The position numbers and the translations under genes are program-made. Positions 63,137 to 64,000 of a stretch of DNA of 64,000 nt are shown piece after piece (the first letter of the stretch is position 1; each line of letters begins with the position of its first letter). The stretch is taken from contig NZ_JAPEOR010000003.1 in the NCBI RefSeq assembly GCF_026341125.1, forward strand, positions 744,001-808,000. The letters run 5' to 3'. Under the pieces are notes generated by a model. That model was given only the letters and a program-made list of their open reading frames with translations. It made no database searches and had not been told where the DNA came from. This stretch comes from Streptomyces sp. NBC_01142 (lineage in GTDB: Bacteria; Actinomycetota; Actinomycetes; Streptomycetales; Streptomycetaceae).

Positions 63137-64000
63137 GTGAGTCGTTCCCGTGTCGTTGTCGTCGGAGCCGGATTCGCCGGCTTCCAAGCCGCCCGGACGC
63201 TCTCCCGGACCGTGCGGAACACGGCCGAGATCGTCGTACTCAACCCCACCGACTACTTCCTCTATCTGCCTCTGCTGCCACAGGTCGCGGCCGGTACCCT
63301 GGAACCCCGGCGGGTGACCGTCTCGATCCCCGACACCCTGCCGCGGGTGCGCCTGGTACTCGGTGAGGCGGGCCGGGTCGACCTGGCGGGACGCCGGGTT
63401 CACTACACGGATCCGGAGGGTGTCTCCGGCGAGCTGGAGTACGACCGCCTCATCCTCGCCGTCGGCAGCGTCAACAGACTGCTTCCCGTACCGGGAATCG
63501 CCGAGCACGCGCACGGCTTCCGCGGCCTGCCCGAGGCGCTCTATCTGCGCGACCACATCACCCGGCAGATCGAGCTGGCCACCGACGCGAGTGCCGAGGA
63601 GAGCGCCTCCCGCCGTACCTTCGTGGTGGTCGGCGCCGGCTACACCGGCACCGAAGTCGCCGCTCAGGGCACGATGTTCACGGATGCGCTGGCCCGCAGG
63701 CAGCACCCGCGGCGCCAGAGCGAGAGGCCTCGCTGGGTTCTGCTGGACGTCGCCGACCGCGTTCTGCCCGGGCTCGACCGCCGGCTGTCCTCGACAGCCG
63801 ACCGGGTGCTCCGGCGCCGCGGCGTCGACGTACGGACCGGGACCTCCGTCGAGGAGGCCACCCGCACCGGAGTCCGCCTGGACGACGGGGAGTTCATCGG
63901 TACCAGGACGGTGATCTGGTGCGTCGGCGTGCGTCCCGACCCGCTGGTGTCCCAGGTAGGACTGCCCGTCGAGCACGGCCGCCTCCTCGTCGACCCCCGG
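63137..64000 (+). CDS. NAD(P)/FAD-dependent oxidoreductase, NDH-2-like (runs off right edge)
   Basis: 288 codons in the window from GTG 63137, with GGAGG 5 nt upstream. The FAD-binding VVVVGAGFAGFQAARTLS, LNPTDYFLYLPLLPQVAAGT, LILAVGSVNRLLPVPGI and the second dinucleotide site FVVVGAGYTGTEVAAQ match type II NADH dehydrogenases. The C-terminal membrane-binding part is beyond the window. It would pass electrons from NADH to quinone at the membrane. Confidence 0.88.
   Translation, partial: MSRSRVVVVGAGFAGFQAARTLSRTVRNTAEIVVLNPTDYFLYLPLLPQVAAGTLEPRRVTVSIPDTLPRVRLVLGEAGRVDLAGRRVHYTDPEGVSGELEYDRLILAVGSVNRLLPVPGIAEHAHGFRGLPEALYLRDHITRQIELATDASAEESASRRTFVVVGAGYTGTEVAAQGTMFTDALARRQHPRRQSERPRWVLLDVADRVLPGLDRRLSSTADRVLRRRGVDVRTGTSVEEATRTGVRLDDGEFIGTRTVIWCVGVRPDPLVSQVGLPVEHGRLLVDPR

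Noticed and set aside
1..64000. CRISPR arrays, tRNA/rRNA genes, insertion sequences
   Set aside because: No regularly spaced direct repeats with spacers, no cloverleaf-like conserved T-loop sequence and no transposase-like protein were noticed; the short tandem repeats present are spacer-less.

Overview
The window is high-GC actinobacterial chromosome, almost certainly Streptomyces. The reasons are a codon third position that is nearly always G or C, frequent GTG/TTG starts, ATGA/GTGA overlaps between operon genes, an eight-gene gvpOAFGJLSK gas-vesicle operon, an NsdA-type regulator, an AA10 LPMO, and SigB-type promoters. No tRNA, rRNA, CRISPR array, insertion sequence or phage module was recognised.

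Layout. (1) 1-11250: a truncated cell-wall amidase gene, then a ROK regulator divergent from a six-gene, translationally coupled sugar operon: ATPase, two permeases, lipoprotein binding protein, TIM-barrel epimerase/isomerase, and a secreted ThuA/sugar-dehydrogenase/PKD/CBM fusion. It ends at a strong hairpin. (2) 11265-15780: an APH-like kinase, an NsdA-like regulator and a PAS-SpoIIE phosphatase. (3) 16307-28993: a compact non-ribosomal peptide locus. A 3081-residue NRPS (C-PCP / C-A-PCP / C-A-PCP-TE) lies divergent to a lysine 2,3-aminomutase and a free-standing adenylation enzyme. The NRPS first module has no A domain, its thioesterase carries Cys instead of Ser as nucleophile, and a decayed flavoenzyme start overlaps its stop codon. 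The best reading is a beta-lysine-primed tripeptide. (4) 28998-40724: DM13 lipoprotein-like protein, acetyltransferases, a second NAD+-dependent DNA ligase, and an iron-box-controlled divergon (penicillin-acylase-like enzyme + siderophore-type acetyltransferase versus siderophore-interacting reductase). Two secreted alpha/beta hydrolases follow. (5) 40717-49533: mixed housekeeping and secreted genes (zinc-ribbon protein, methyltransferases, F420-type oxidoreductase, SGNH hydrolase, beta-lactamase-like protein, ureohydrolase, LPMO), including two broken genes. (6) 49686-54970: a GtrB/GtrA/DUF6056 membrane glycosyl-transfer set, and a ribosomal-protection GTPase of the Tet(M)/OtrA type preceded by an overlapping 36-codon upstream ORF. 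(7) 55093-64000: a SigB/SigF-family sigma factor, the gvp operon, ANTAR, CBS, Holin-X-like and DUF6458 genes, a frame-broken PAS/GAF protein and the start of an NDH-2-like flavoprotein. Three promoters here share the layout GNNT-N15-GG(G/C)TAC, suggesting one general-stress sigma-factor regulon.

Functional picture: the most distinctive content is the small beta-lysine NRPS locus. The KamA-like enzyme keeps both aspartates that lysine 2,3-aminomutase uses to hold the lysine side-chain amine. The stand-alone A domain has an acidic specificity pocket and no carrier protein of its own. The NRPS offers an empty carrier protein in its first module, so the three proteins complement one another. The downstream A pockets read as aromatic-like and threonine-like. 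Several genes appear frame-broken (a methyltransferase near 48.0 kb, a PAS/GAF protein near 62.26 kb, a winged-helix protein near 42.3 kb, a flavoenzyme near 16.4 kb). Whether these are true decay or base-call errors cannot be settled from the sequence alone.
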